Shown: positions 1-6,267 of the stretch, one piece after another
How the letters are laid out: each line of letters begins with the position of its first letter
How positions within the stretch are numbered: the first letter of the stretch is position 1
NCBI GenBank assembly: GCA_944382805.1
Contig: CALWNS010000020.1
Location: forward strand, 1-9,029
Origin: an uncultured Gemmiger sp.
GTDB lineage: Bacteria; Bacillota; Clostridia; Oscillospirales; Ruminococcaceae
Direction: 5' to 3'
Length of the DNA stretch: 9,029 bases
Program-made: the position numbers and the translations under genes
Notes under the pieces: generated by a model
The model's database searches: none
What the model saw: the letters and a program-made list of their open reading frames with translations, nothing else
Told to the model about the DNA's origin: nothing

Positions 1-1
1 G

Positions 2-1984
2 GCCGAAGCCGCCCGCCAGCGGGCGCACCGGGAACGGCGGGCCGCCGACGCCGCGACCGCCGCGGCCGGCCTGCAGGAGCCGGGGCCCGAACGCCGCGCC
101 GGCGGGGCCAAGACCGAGGCCCGCCGGCCGGACAGGGAGGCCCTGGCCGCCCGCCTGGCCAGACTGGACGAACTGGCCCCGCGCTACGCCCAGCTGGCCG
201 AAGCCGAGACCGCCGCCCGCGCCGCGCAGCAAAGCGAGGCCGCGGCCCGGGCCGCCCTGGCCGAAGCCGAAGCCGCGCAGGAGGACTGGCGCCGCCGGCG
301 CACGGCCGCCGCCGAGGAGCTGGCCGCCTGCGGCGAACCGGGGGCGGACATCGCCCGCGGCGAAGCCCACGAGCAGACCGCGCTGGAACTGCAAAAGACC
401 TGCGCCGACCTGCGGCAGGACGCCCGCGCGCTCAGCGCGCTGGAGGCCGAGCGGGACAAAGCCCAGGCCCGCTACCTGGCCGCGCAGGCCGAGCTGGACG
501 GCTCCACCGCGCGCCTGGCGGAACTGCAGCGGCAGCTGAACGCCGCGCGCGCCGGCCTGCTGGCCCGCACCCTGGCCGAAGGCCGGCCCTGCCCGGTGTG
601 CGGCGCGCTCCACCACCCGGCCCCGGCCGCCCTGGCCCCCGGCCATGTGACCGAGGCCGACTACGAGCGGGAGGCCGCCCGCCAGCGCACGCTGACCGCC
701 GCCGCGCGCCAAACCAGCACCGCGGCCGGCAGCCTGGACGCCGACTGCCAAAGCCGGCGGCAGGCGCTGTACCGCGGCGCGGACCGCTTCCTGGCGCGGC
801 GCAAAAAAGCCTATGCCGGCCCGCCGGCCGCCGAACTCACGCCCGAAGCTTTGGCCGAAGCCCTGGCCGGGCAGGCCCGCGCGCTGGAGACCGGCCTGGC
901 CGGCGTGCGCCGGGACCTGGCCGCCGCCCGCCGGCGGGGCGAGCGCCGCCGCCGGCTGGAAGCCGAACAAAAGCAGCGCGAAGCCCGCGGCCCGCAGCTG
1001 GCCGATGCCCTGGCCGCCGCCCACCGCGCGCTGAACGCCGCCGCCCAGGACCGCAGCGCGGCCGAAACCCGCTGCGACGAACTGCGCCGCGGCCTGCCCT
1101 GGCCGGACAGCGCCGCCCTGGCCGCCGAGCGGCAAAAGGCCGAAGGCGCGCGCGCCGCGCTGAACGCCGCGCTGGAAACAGCCGCCCGCGAACGCGCCGC
1201 CTTTGAGCGGCAGCTGCAAAAGGCCCGGGGCGAAGCCGAAGCCCTGCAAAAAGAGGCGGCCGCCGCCCCGTCCGCCCCGCCGCCCGCCGAGGCCGAAGCC
1301 GCCCTGCAGGCGGCCGAACAGGCCCGCAATGCCGCGCGCGCCGCGCTTTCGGCCGCGCAGCAGCGGCAGGGGGCCAACCGCAAAGCGGCCGCCGGGCTGG
1401 AAAAGGCCCTGCGGGCGGCCGAGCGCGCCCGCGCGGACGCCGCGCTGTGGGACAATCTGAGCCGCACGGTCAACGGCAACCTGGCCGGCCGGCCCAAGCT
1501 GCCGTTTGAACAGTATGTGCAGGCGTTCCACTTTGACAGCGTGGTGGCTGCCGCCAACCTGCGCTTTACCCGCATGACCGGCGGGCAGTACCGCCTGCTG
1601 CGGCGCGAGGACGCGGCCATCGCCGCCAAGACCGCGCTGGAACTGGACGTGTTCGACGCCTATACCGGCAAGACCCGCCCGGTGGGCAGCCTTTCGGGCG
1701 GGGAGAGCTTTTTGGCCGCGCTGAGCCTGGCGCTGGGCATCAGCGATACCATCCAGCAGAGCGCCGGCGGGGTACAGGTGGACACCTTGTTTGTGGACGA
1801 AGGCTTCGGCACGCTGGACGCCGAAGCGCTGGACAAAGCCATCGATACGCTGACCGCGCTGGCCGGGGCCGACAAGCTGGTGGGCATCATCAGCCACGTG
1901 GAAAGCCTGCAGGATCGCATCCCGCGCAAGATCCTGGTGCAAAAATCCCGCCGCGGCAGCACCGCCGCCGTGGCGGTGGAATAA
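2..1984 (+). CDS. sbcC: Exonuclease SbcC, large ATPase subunit of SbcCD (5' partial)
   Basis: SbcC (bacterial Rad50 homologue) pairs with the nuclease SbcD to cut hairpins and blocked DNA ends. The frame is open from base 2, giving 660 residues of what is normally about a 1000-residue protein; the N-terminal Walker A half lies upstream. A long charged Ala/Glu/Arg-rich coiled coil (about residues 1-190) leads to the zinc hook Cys197-Pro-Val-Cys200 (bases 590-601), then a second coiled coil to about residue 490. The C-terminal ATPase lobe has the ABC signature LSGGE at 564-568, Walker B ending Asp599-Glu600 (LFVDEGFGTLD) and the H-loop His632 (ISHVES). A GTG at 596 could be mistaken for a start, but it is the valine inside the zinc hook, and the coding pattern continues upstream. 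The gene is extremely G+C rich and ends in a strong terminator. The sbcD gene would be expected upstream, outside the window. Confidence 0.95.
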   Translation, partial: AEAARQRAHRERRAADAATAAAGLQEPGPERRAGGAKTEARRPDREALAARLARLDELAPRYAQLAEAETAARAAQQSEAAARAALAEAEAAQEDWRRRRTAAAEELAACGEPGADIARGEAHEQTALELQKTCADLRQDARALSALEAERDKAQARYLAAQAELDGSTARLAELQRQLNAARAGLLARTLAEGRPCPVCGALHHPAPAALAPGHVTEADYEREAARQRTLTAAARQTSTAAGSLDADCQSRRQALYRGADRFLARRKKAYAGPPAAELTPEALAEALAGQARALETGLAGVRRDLAAARRRGERRRRLEAEQKQREARGPQLADALAAAHRALNAAAQDRSAAETRCDELRRGLPWPDSAALAAERQKAEGARAALNAALETAARERAAFERQLQKARGEAEALQKEAAAAPSAPPPAEAEAALQAAEQARNAARAALSAAQQRQGANRKAAAGLEKALRAAERARADAALWDNLSRTVNGNLAGRPKLPFEQYVQAFHFDSVVAAANLRFTRMTGGQYRLLRREDAAIAAKTALELDVFDAYTGKTRPVGSLSGGESFLAALSLALGISDTIQQSAGGVQVDTLFVDEGFGTLDAEALDKAIDTLTALAGADKLVGIISHVESLQDRIPRKILVQKSRRGSTAAVAVE

Positions 1985-1985
1985 G

Positions 1986-2025
1986 CTTCCCCCGGCAGCC
2001 TGCACGGCCGCCGGGGGAAGTTTTT
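1986..2025 (+). terminator. Intrinsic terminator of sbcC
   Basis: An 11-bp perfect stem (CTTCCCCCGGC at 1986-1996 with its complement at 2010-2020) is followed directly by TTTTT at 2021-2025. The 13-base loop can add three more pairs. It starts one base after the sbcC stop codon. The gene on the other side is convergent and stops at 2029. On the minus strand the hairpin is not followed by a T run, so it mainly serves sbcC. Confidence 0.9.
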
Positions 2026-2028
2026 GCT

Positions 2029-2670
2029 TTATTCGGCCTGCGCGGCGCGGGGCTGCAGGCGGTCGATCAGCCAGCCGGAGATGGTGACCGTGACCAGCGA
2101 CCAGGCAATGCGCATCACCGGCAGGTAGCTGAGCGAAAGCGCCAGCACGGTCAGGTCGGTGACCAGGTAGCTCGTGCGCATCCGCCAGCCGGTCAGCTTG
2201 GAGATGACCAGCGCCAGCGCGTCGTCGCCGCCGCTGGACCCGCCCTGCCGCACGATCAGCCCCACGCCCACGCCCACGAACGCGCCGCCCAGCACGGCGG
2301 CCGCCAGCGGCCAGGGCGAAAGGTCGGGCAGGGCGTAGGGCAGGGCCTCCCACAGCTTAAAAAAGCCGGCCACCGCCGCCGTGGATACCAGCGAGGTGCG
2401 GATGAACCCGCCGCCCAGGTACCGCCAGGCCGCCAGGTAGCACGCCAGGTCCAGCACCGGCGACACCAGCGAGGCCGGCAGCCCGGTCCAGTGGTTGAAG
2501 AACAGCAAAAGCCCCAACACGCCGCCCTCGGTAATGGAAGTGCGGCTGTGGATGTTGTGCAGCCCAAAGCTCAGGATGGCGGCGCCCAGCAGCAGCGGGG
2601 CCAGGTTTTGCGGGCGCAGCAGCGCGGCAAAGGCGCGCGTTTCGTGTTGCAGACGTTCGCGGAAATTCAT
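2029..2670 (-). CDS. YitT-family integral membrane protein, short form without DUF2179
   Basis: A 213-residue hydrophobic protein matching the YitT membrane family (PF02588/DUF161), whose transport or regulatory role is not established. Visible family features are an early segment with the pattern LSFGLHNIH..TSITEGG (about 33-50) opening a conserved membrane helix, and the glycine-rich GGSSGGDDALALVISKLTG block (143-161) before the last two membrane segments. About five to six membrane spans are visible (roughly 24-40, 47-60, 66-84, 92-108, 120-140, 165-200). Typical YitT proteins are about 280 residues with a cytoplasmic C-terminal DUF2179 domain. Here the protein stops after the last span (…WLIDRLQPRAAQAE), so that domain is absent; such short members are common. 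The only good start is the ATG at 2668-2670. Its nearest purine-rich site (AAAGG, 2686-2690) is 15 bases away, farther than usual. Family assignment is firm; function is unknown. Confidence 0.85.
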   Translation of the reverse strand: MNFRERLQHETRAFAALLRPQNLAPLLLGAAILSFGLHNIHSRTSITEGGVLGLLLFFNHWTGLPASLVSPVLDLACYLAAWRYLGGGFIRTSLVSTAAVAGFFKLWEALPYALPDLSPWPLAAAVLGGAFVGVGVGLIVRQGGSSGGDDALALVISKLTGWRMRTSYLVTDLTVLALSLSYLPVMRIAWSLVTVTISGWLIDRLQPRAAQAE

Positions 2671-2679
2671 TTTCTAAAA

Positions 2680-2708
2680 TTTATACCTTTCTGTGTTTTT
2701 ATGCGTAA
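2680..2708 (-). promoter_or_regulatory. Weak candidate promoter of the YitT-family gene
   Basis: On the minus strand TATAAA (2680-2685) is a good -10 hexamer in an A/T-rich stretch that contrasts with the surrounding G+C-rich DNA. The hexamer 17 bases upstream, TTACGC (2703-2708), is a poor -35. If this -10 is used, transcription would begin only about 2-4 bases before the ATG, giving an almost leaderless mRNA. The call rests mainly on the -10 and the local base composition. Confidence 0.25.
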
Positions 2709-2718
2709 CCACAAAGAT

Positions 2719-2761
2719 CGCCCGCCCTCCGCCGGGAAACAGAGAGCGGGCGCTGTTTTTA
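2719..2761. terminator. Possible terminator between the MATE and YitT-family genes
   Basis: CGCCCGC (2719-2725) and GCGGGCG (2746-2752) form a 7-bp stem with a 20-base loop. On the plus strand CTGTTTTTATT follows, but no plus-strand gene is upstream. On the minus strand, where it would end the MATE transcript, only ATCTTTG follows. It may weakly separate the two minus-strand genes. Confidence 0.3.
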
Positions 2762-2781
2762 TTCGGTTGGGCGGCGCGGTT

Positions 2782-4173
2782 TTACGCCGGCACGGCGGCC
2801 TTGCCGCGCTGTTCGTCCAGCATGGGCTGGATGATGGTCTTGCGGCACCGCGCGCGGAAGGCCAGGCACAGCACCACGGCGACGACTTCGGCCACCGGGA
2901 ACGCCAGCCAGATCAGTTCCAGCCGGCCGGCCAGGCTCAGCAGCCAGGCCGCCGGCAGCAGCACCACCAGCTGGCGGATGATGGACACCCACAGCGCCAG
3001 CACGCCGTGGCCCAGCGCCTGGAAATACGAGGAGGAAATCACGCTGATGCCGGCCATCAGGAACGAGAACGAGATGATGCGCAGCGCCACCGTGCCGATG
3101 GCCAGCATATCCGCGCTGGCGTTAAAGATGCCCAGCAGCACGCCCGGCAGCAGCTGGGCGGCCAAAAAGCCCGCCAGCATAATGCCCACGGCGTACAGCG
3201 TCGCCAGGCGCAGCGTACCCAAAATGCGCTGCGGCTTGCGCGCGCCGTAGTTGTAGCTGACAATGGGCACCATGCCGTTGTTTAAGCCGAACACCGGCAT
3301 AAACACAAAGCTCTGCAGCTTAAAGTATACGCCGAACACGGCCACCGCCGTGCTGGAAAAGCCGGTCAGGATGCTGTTCATGCCAAAGGTCATCACGCTG
3401 CCGATGGCGTTCATGCCGATGGACGGCAGGCCCACCGTATAAATGCGGCGGATGGTGCGCCCGGACGGGCGGAACCCGCGCAGGGTCAGGCGGATGTCCC
3501 GGTTGCTGCAGGCGTTAAGCACAAAGGCCGTGGCCGCGCCCACAAACTGGCCCAGCACGGTGGCGATGGCCGCGCCGGCGGCCTCCATGCGGGGCACGCC
3601 GAACAAGCCGAAGATGAACACCGGGTCCAGCACAATGTTGGTCAGCGCGCCGGCCATCTGGGTGATCATGGCGTAGGTGCTGTGGCCGCTGGCCACCAGC
3701 ACCTTTTCCATCATGCACTGCAGGCAGCAGCCGATGCTCAGCACCGTGCAGATGGTCAGGTACTCGGTGCCGTAGCGGGCGATCAGCGGGTCGTTTGTCT
3801 GGGAATGGATGAACGCCTTGGCGCCGAACACGCCAAACAGCAAAAAGCCAAGGGAGCTGCACACGGCCAGAAACAGGCCGTTCATGGCCGCGCGCTCGGC
3901 CTCGGCGCGGTTGCCCTCGCCCAAAGACTTGGACAGGTGCGCGTTCACGCCCACCGCCGTGCCCACCGCAAACGCGATGAGCAGGTTCTGGATGGGGTAG
4001 GCAAGGCTTACGGCGGACAGCGCCTCCTCGTTGACATAGGAAACAAAGATGCTGTCCACCACATTGTACAGCGCCTGCACCAGCATCGAGATCATCATCG
4101 GGATGGCCAGCGAAAGCAGCAGGGGGTTCAGCGGTTCGGTGCCCATACGGGCCGCAGCGGACGGTTTGCTCAT
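2782..4173 (-). CDS. MATE-family multidrug/toxin efflux transporter
   Basis: A 463-residue polytopic membrane protein of the MATE (MatE) family, which exports organic cations, drugs or metabolites using a Na+ or H+ gradient. The length and two-half architecture fit the usual 12 membrane segments. The first repeat begins PLLLSLAIPMMISMLVQALYNVVDSIFV (about 17-44), a hallmark of the family. The motif TNIVLDPVFIFGLFG follows in the first half, and the second repeat begins GLPSIGMNAIGSVMTFGMN and includes GLNNGMVPIVSYNYGARKPQR. The start chosen is the ATG at 4171-4173, whose last bases form an ATGA overlap with the stop codon of the upstream kinase-like gene; GGAGGA lies 12 bases before it. The frame stays open upstream to 4257 but that part lies inside the kinase gene. 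The substrate cannot be told from sequence. The overlap implies translational coupling with the kinase-like gene. Confidence 0.93.
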   Translation of the reverse strand: MSKPSAAARMGTEPLNPLLLSLAIPMMISMLVQALYNVVDSIFVSYVNEEALSAVSLAYPIQNLLIAFAVGTAVGVNAHLSKSLGEGNRAEAERAAMNGLFLAVCSSLGFLLFGVFGAKAFIHSQTNDPLIARYGTEYLTICTVLSIGCCLQCMMEKVLVASGHSTYAMITQMAGALTNIVLDPVFIFGLFGVPRMEAAGAAIATVLGQFVGAATAFVLNACSNRDIRLTLRGFRPSGRTIRRIYTVGLPSIGMNAIGSVMTFGMNSILTGFSSTAVAVFGVYFKLQSFVFMPVFGLNNGMVPIVSYNYGARKPQRILGTLRLATLYAVGIMLAGFLAAQLLPGVLLGIFNASADMLAIGTVALRIISFSFLMAGISVISSSYFQALGHGVLALWVSIIRQLVVLLPAAWLLSLAGRLELIWLAFPVAEVVAVVLCLAFRARCRKTIIQPMLDEQRGKAAVPA

Positions 4174-4778
4174 GCTTTGATCGATTCCTCCATGGCACGG
4201 GCGGCCTGTACGATCAGCTGGGCGCAGGCTTCGCGCCCCAGTGCGGCGTTCAGGCACAGGTCATAGTTTTTGGCCTCGCCCCAGCGGTTTTCGGTGTAGT
4301 AGTTATAGTAGGTCGCGCGGGCGCGGTCGTGCTTGGCCAGGGCGGTCTCCCACAGGCGGTCGGTCATATCCTTTACGCCGGGGCGGACCTTGGCGTTTTG
4401 GATGCGCATATCCAGCGGCGCGTACACAAAGGTGCGCAGCACGTTGGGGCGGTCGCGCAGGACATAGTCGCCGCAGCGGCCCAGGATCACGCAGCTTTCG
4501 CGCGCGGCGACCTCCTTGATGACGTTGGACTGCAAAATATACACCTGGTCGGCCAGGGGCATGGTGTTGCCCATCATGTACAGGCTGTAGATCAGGCTGC
4601 CGCTGCGCTGGTTTTCGCTGGCGGCGATGGCCTCCTCGGTCAGGCCGCTCTTTTTGGCGGCCATTGTGATAAGTTCCTTGTTATACAGCTTTACGCCCAA
4701 CAGCTCCGCTACGCGCTGGGCGATCTCGCTGCCGCCGGACGCATATTCGCGCGCCATCGTGATCACCAAAGGTTCCAT
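4170..4778 (-). CDS. Cytidylate kinase-like family protein (PF13189)
   Basis: A 202-residue soluble protein of the cytidylate kinase-like family, distinct from the housekeeping Cmk. Family features: a modified nucleotide-binding start, ITMAREYASGGSEIAQRVAELLG (6-28), where the usual P-loop Lys is absent; YNKELI (32-37); ILGRCGDYVLRD (98-109); and a lid-like segment with DRARATYYNYYTENRWG (151-167) followed by KNYDLCLN (170-177). Members are annotated as nucleotide kinases, but their true substrate is mostly untested. The start chosen is ATG 4776-4778 because GAGGTG sits six bases upstream. In-frame alternatives at 4799 (ATG) and 4820 (TTG) lack a ribosome-binding site, and 4820 lies within a 5' hairpin's flank. 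The stop overlaps the start of the MATE gene by four bases. A promoter with a 17-base spacer lies at 4849-4877. Family is well supported; biochemical role is open. Confidence 0.9.
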   Translation of the reverse strand: MEPLVITMAREYASGGSEIAQRVAELLGVKLYNKELITMAAKKSGLTEEAIAASENQRSGSLIYSLYMMGNTMPLADQVYILQSNVIKEVAARESCVILGRCGDYVLRDRPNVLRTFVYAPLDMRIQNAKVRPGVKDMTDRLWETALAKHDRARATYYNYYTENRWGEAKNYDLCLNAALGREACAQLIVQAARAMEESIKA

Positions 4779-4820
4779 AGTTGCCACCTCGTCTTTCATA
4801 AAATCAGCGTTTGTTGCCAA

Positions 4821-4835
4821 GGGGCCGCAGGCCCC
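4821..4835 (-). other. G+C hairpin at the 5' end of the kinase-MATE transcript
   Basis: GGGGCC (4821-4826) pairs with GGCCCC (4830-4835) around a 3-base loop. It begins about seven bases after the predicted minus-strand transcription start (near 4842), upstream of the ribosome-binding site. It mirrors the hairpin at 4962-4977 on the divergent transcript. It could stabilise the 5' end of the mRNA or act as an operator; neither is shown. Confidence 0.5.
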
Positions 4836-4848
4836 CTACTATACTCCC

Positions 4849-4877
4849 AGTATACCCCAGCCCGCGCAAAAAGGCAA
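4849..4877 (-). promoter_or_regulatory. Candidate sigma-A promoter for the kinase-MATE operon
   Basis: On the minus strand TTGCCT (4872-4877) is separated by exactly 17 bases from TATACT (4849-4854). Four of six -35 bases and five of six -10 bases match consensus. The predicted start is near 4842, giving a leader of about 64 bases before the ATG at 4778. No terminator lies between it and the gene. Confidence 0.6.
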
Positions 4878-4921
4878 GGGGGGGCCGCCGTGCGCGCCGG
4901 GCAAAAAAGCGGGCGCGGCGC

Positions 4922-4950
4922 TTGCCGCCAAGCGCGCGGCGCAGTATACT
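4922..4950 (+). promoter_or_regulatory. Candidate sigma-A promoter of the Gfo/Idh/MocA gene
   Basis: TTGCCG (4922-4927), a 17-base spacer and TATACT (4945-4950) form a promoter almost identical in its hexamers to the divergent one at 4849-4877. The predicted start is near 4957. The leader is about 42 bases and contains the palindrome at 4962-4977 and then the Shine-Dalgarno site. Confidence 0.65.
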
Positions 4951-4961
4951 ATAGGCAAAAA

Positions 4962-4977
4962 GCGCCCCGCGGGGCGC
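4962..4977 (+). other. Perfect 16-base palindrome in the 5' leader of the Gfo/Idh/MocA gene
   Basis: GCGCCCCGCGGGGCGC is fully self-complementary. It sits between the predicted transcription start (near 4957) and the ribosome-binding site at 4985-4989. A-runs flank it on both sides on the plus strand, so on the minus strand the hairpin is followed by TTTTTG, as in a terminator; no minus-strand gene upstream needs one. It could be a 5' stabilising hairpin, an operator, or a block to antisense transcription entering the divergent region. Confidence 0.55.
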
Positions 4978-4998
4978 ACAAAAAAGGAGAGACCCGCC

Positions 4999-5961
4999 AT
5001 GCCCCTGCGCCTTGCCGTTTTGTCCGCCAGCCGCATCGTAAAGGAATTTTTGGACCATGCGGCCGAAATGCCCGAACTGACCCTGGCCGCCCTGTGCTGC
5101 CGCCCCGAAAGCGAAGCCAAAGGCCGCGCCCTGGCCCAAAAGGCCGGTATCCCGCGCCTGTATACCGGCGAGGCGGAAATGTACGCCGCCGGCGGGTTCG
5201 ACGCCGTGTACATCGGCACCGCCAACCACCTGCACGCCGCCGCGGCGCGCCGGGCGCTGGCGGCCGGGTACCACGTCATGCTGGAAAAGCCGTTCACCCC
5301 CACGGCGGCCGAAGCGCGGGAACTGTTTGCCCTGGCCGAGCAAAAGGGGCTTTTGCTGTTCGAGGCCATCACCACGCCCTACCTGCCCGGCTACCGGTTT
5401 TTGCAGGCCGAACTGCCCAAGATCGGCCCGGTGCGCGGCGCGCTGGCAAACTTTTCCGCCCGCAGCGCGCGGTATGACGACTACCTGCGCGGGGTGTGGA
5501 ACACCACGTTCGACCCGGCCTGCTACGGCGGCGCGCTGTACGATATGAACGTGTACAACCTGCACTTTTTCTACGGCCTGCTCGGCGCGCCCCAAAGCGC
5601 CGAATACCGCCCCACGCGGGGCAAAAACGGCATCGACACCGCCGGCACGGCGCTTTTGCAGTACCCGGATTTCTGCGCCGCCGCGCTGGCCGCCAAGGAC
5701 AGCGGCGCGCCGCAGTTTGCGCTGGTGCAGGGCGAAAACGGCTGCCTGGTGCTGCACGGCGGCACCAACAGTGTGGACGCGGTGTACAGCGTGGTGAACG
5801 GCGCGCGCACCGAAGGCCCCGCCCCCGCCCGCCACCGCATGGCTTACGAATTTGCCGAATTCGCGCGCATCCTGGCCGAACACGACGCCCCCGCCGCCGC
5901 TGCCGCCCGCCGCCGCACCCTGGCCGTAATGGACCTGCTGGAACCCCTGCGGCCGTATTAA
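4999..5961 (+). CDS. Gfo/Idh/MocA-family NAD(P)-dependent oxidoreductase
   Basis: A 320-residue predicted cytoplasmic dehydrogenase of the Gfo/Idh/MocA family, which oxidises or reduces hydroxyl groups on sugars, inositols and related compounds. The N-terminal Rossmann domain (about 1-120) contains the AVYIGTANHLHAAAARRAL segment (69-87) and the conserved Glu96-Lys97-Pro98 motif (YHVMLEKPFTPTAAEA) with the catalytic lysine. The C-terminal domain includes YGGALYDMNVYNLHFFYGLLG (176-196), with Asp182 and His189 at the usual active-site positions. The expected glycine-rich GxGxxG cofactor loop near residue 9 reads VLSASRIV, with serines in place of both glycines. The start is the ATG at 4999, with AGGAG nine bases upstream. 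The frame is open upstream, but that part is non-coding leader and antisense to the kinase gene. It appears to be a single-gene transcript. The substrate cannot be predicted. Confidence 0.92.
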   Translation: MPLRLAVLSASRIVKEFLDHAAEMPELTLAALCCRPESEAKGRALAQKAGIPRLYTGEAEMYAAGGFDAVYIGTANHLHAAAARRALAAGYHVMLEKPFTPTAAEARELFALAEQKGLLLFEAITTPYLPGYRFLQAELPKIGPVRGALANFSARSARYDDYLRGVWNTTFDPACYGGALYDMNVYNLHFFYGLLGAPQSAEYRPTRGKNGIDTAGTALLQYPDFCAAALAAKDSGAPQFALVQGENGCLVLHGGTNSVDAVYSVVNGARTEGPAPARHRMAYEFAEFARILAEHDAPAAAAARRRTLAVMDLLEPLRPY

Positions 5962-6026
5962 GGCGGGGGCTGGGTTCGCATGGCCTTTACGCCAAACGCA
6001 AAATATTAGCCTGCGCGGTAACCGTG

Positions 6027-6173
6027 ATTTGTAGGGAACGGTCTTGACCGTTCCGGGCACGTCCCGGCCGCCGCAAGGTTTGCGGGAGGAATCTCCGGCC
6101 TAAGAGCCGCCGCTGCGCGGCGGTTGGCCTCCGAAACGCGCCTGCGGGCGCAGTAAATCCCTCCCCTACAAAT
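6027..6173. repeat. Palindromic intergenic repeat with inverted ends (MITE-like or REP-like)
   Basis: The 147-base segment begins ATTTGTAGGG (6027-6036) and ends with the exact complement CCCTACAAAT (6164-6173). Inside are tandem hairpins: GGAACGGTC/GACCGTTCC with a TT loop (6035-6054), CCGCAA/TTGCGG (6071-6085), CCGCCGC/GCGGCGG (6107-6123) and GCGCC/GGCGC (6138-6151). No coding frame or ribosome-binding site fits. The GTAGGG…hairpin style resembles dispersed repeats common between genes in Oscillospirales genomes; this is from general memory, not a search. No target-site duplication is obvious at its edges. Together with the terminator that follows, it fills the spacer between two convergent genes. 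Confidence 0.65.
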
Positions 6174-6219
6174 GGTTTTTCCGCGCGCGGCCGTATCGTT
6201 GAGCTTTCGCCCGCCGCAG

Positions 6220-6267
6220 GCAAAGGGCGCGCTGCAGTTCAGCATCTGCAGCGCGCCCTTTGCTTTT
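6220..6267. terminator. Strong terminator between convergent genes, copy 1 of a repeated module
   Basis: An 18-bp perfect stem (GCAAAGGGCGCGCTGCAG at 6220-6237, complement at 6246-6263) carries an 8-base loop. On the plus strand TTTT follows (6264-6267), ending any transcript from the oxidoreductase gene. The T run overlaps the stop codon of the minus-strand M23 gene. On the minus strand no T run follows, but the long stem could still act. Its core differs from the terminator at 8903-8945 by one base in the left arm, and the right arms are identical over 16 bases. Confidence 0.85.

Noticed and set aside
811..1629. A 272-codon minus-strand frame inside sbcC
   Set aside because: Ala/Arg/Ser-rich shadow of the SbcC coiled coil; the plus strand carries the zinc hook and ABC motifs.
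596..1984. A separate short gene starting at GTG 596
   Set aside because: The GTG is the valine codon within the zinc hook CPVC; the reading frame and coiled-coil pattern continue to the window's left edge.
2491..3285. A 264-codon plus-strand frame across the YitT-MATE junction
   Set aside because: It is rich in Gln, His and Arg, which is the antisense pattern of membrane-protein genes, and crosses two real genes.
4804..6060. A 418-codon open frame on the minus strand opposite the oxidoreductase gene
   Set aside because: It is antisense to a clear Gfo/Idh/MocA gene, has low-complexity Gly/Ala/Arg/Gln-rich composition and no recognisable domain. Long antisense frames are expected at this G+C content.
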